A stretch of DNA of 13,320 nt from Pseudomonadota bacterium (GTDB lineage Bacteria > Desulfobacterota > WTBG01 > CAIYCZ01). The position numbers were made by a program, and so were the translations under genes. Every line of letters begins with the position of its first letter. Position 1 is the stretch's first letter. Below the pieces are notes generated by a model. That model was not told the DNA's origin, did no database searches, and worked only from the letters and a program-made list of their open reading frames with translations. Location: contig JAPLIX010000275.1 of assembly GCA_026388865.1 (NCBI GenBank), positions 1 through 13,320 of the forward strand, given 5' to 3'. Shown here one piece after another: positions 13,304-13,320 of the stretch.

Positions 13304-13320
13304 TAATAAATTTAAGCAGA

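Overview
The window looks like a chromosomal segment from a Gram-negative anaerobe-type bacterium, most likely Nitrospirota or a deltaproteobacterial lineage. This is inferred from moderate GC, Sec signal peptides, the kind of conserved hypothetical genes present, and dispersed palindromic repeats typical of those genomes. No 16S or other phylogenetic marker is present, so the assignment is an impression. Almost everything reads on the + strand; the one convincing minus-strand gene is the HTH regulator near 11.3-11.8 kb.

Left part (1-4.6 kb): a two-gene overlapping unit encodes a small membrane-anchored OB-fold-like protein and a YdjM-type membrane-bound predicted metal-dependent hydrolase. 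A tRNA-Arg(CCG) with its own promoter follows, then a sugar-phosphate isomerase/epimerase-like TIM-barrel protein. A repeat-rich 440-bp gap leads to a conserved 107-aa hypothetical and an AzgA-type (NCS2) purine permease. A palindrome-rich MITE/REP-like element of about 150-177 bp starts directly after the permease stop codon.

Middle (4.6-8.0 kb): a run of small genes. They encode a possibly frameshifted exported peptide, a four-helix membrane protein, a 72-aa helical protein, a TerB-like acidic helical protein, a 101-aa exported peptide, and an unusual flavodoxin-like protein with a Sec signal peptide. A 13-bp perfect hairpin follows the flavodoxin gene.

Right-centre (8.0-11.0 kb): a MarR-family regulator, a possible 41-aa ORF and a 605-aa two-part protein (Ig-like N-terminus plus an unassigned domain with an HGFP motif) lie head to tail and end at a very strong terminator. 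A 106-aa HTH-like small protein follows.

Right end (11.0-13.3 kb): this is the most structured region. A minus-strand coiled-coil/XRE HTH gene with a textbook promoter and terminator is flanked by two diverged direct repeats of about 120 bp, which look like decayed coding sequence. Its promoter and the oppositely oriented promoter of a secreted ASH-type protein share an identical 13-mer with dyad ends (ATTG N5 CAAT) over the -35 box. This suggests a common operator and a small self-contained regulatory module.

No rRNA, CRISPR array, intact transposase, integrase or replication origin was seen.
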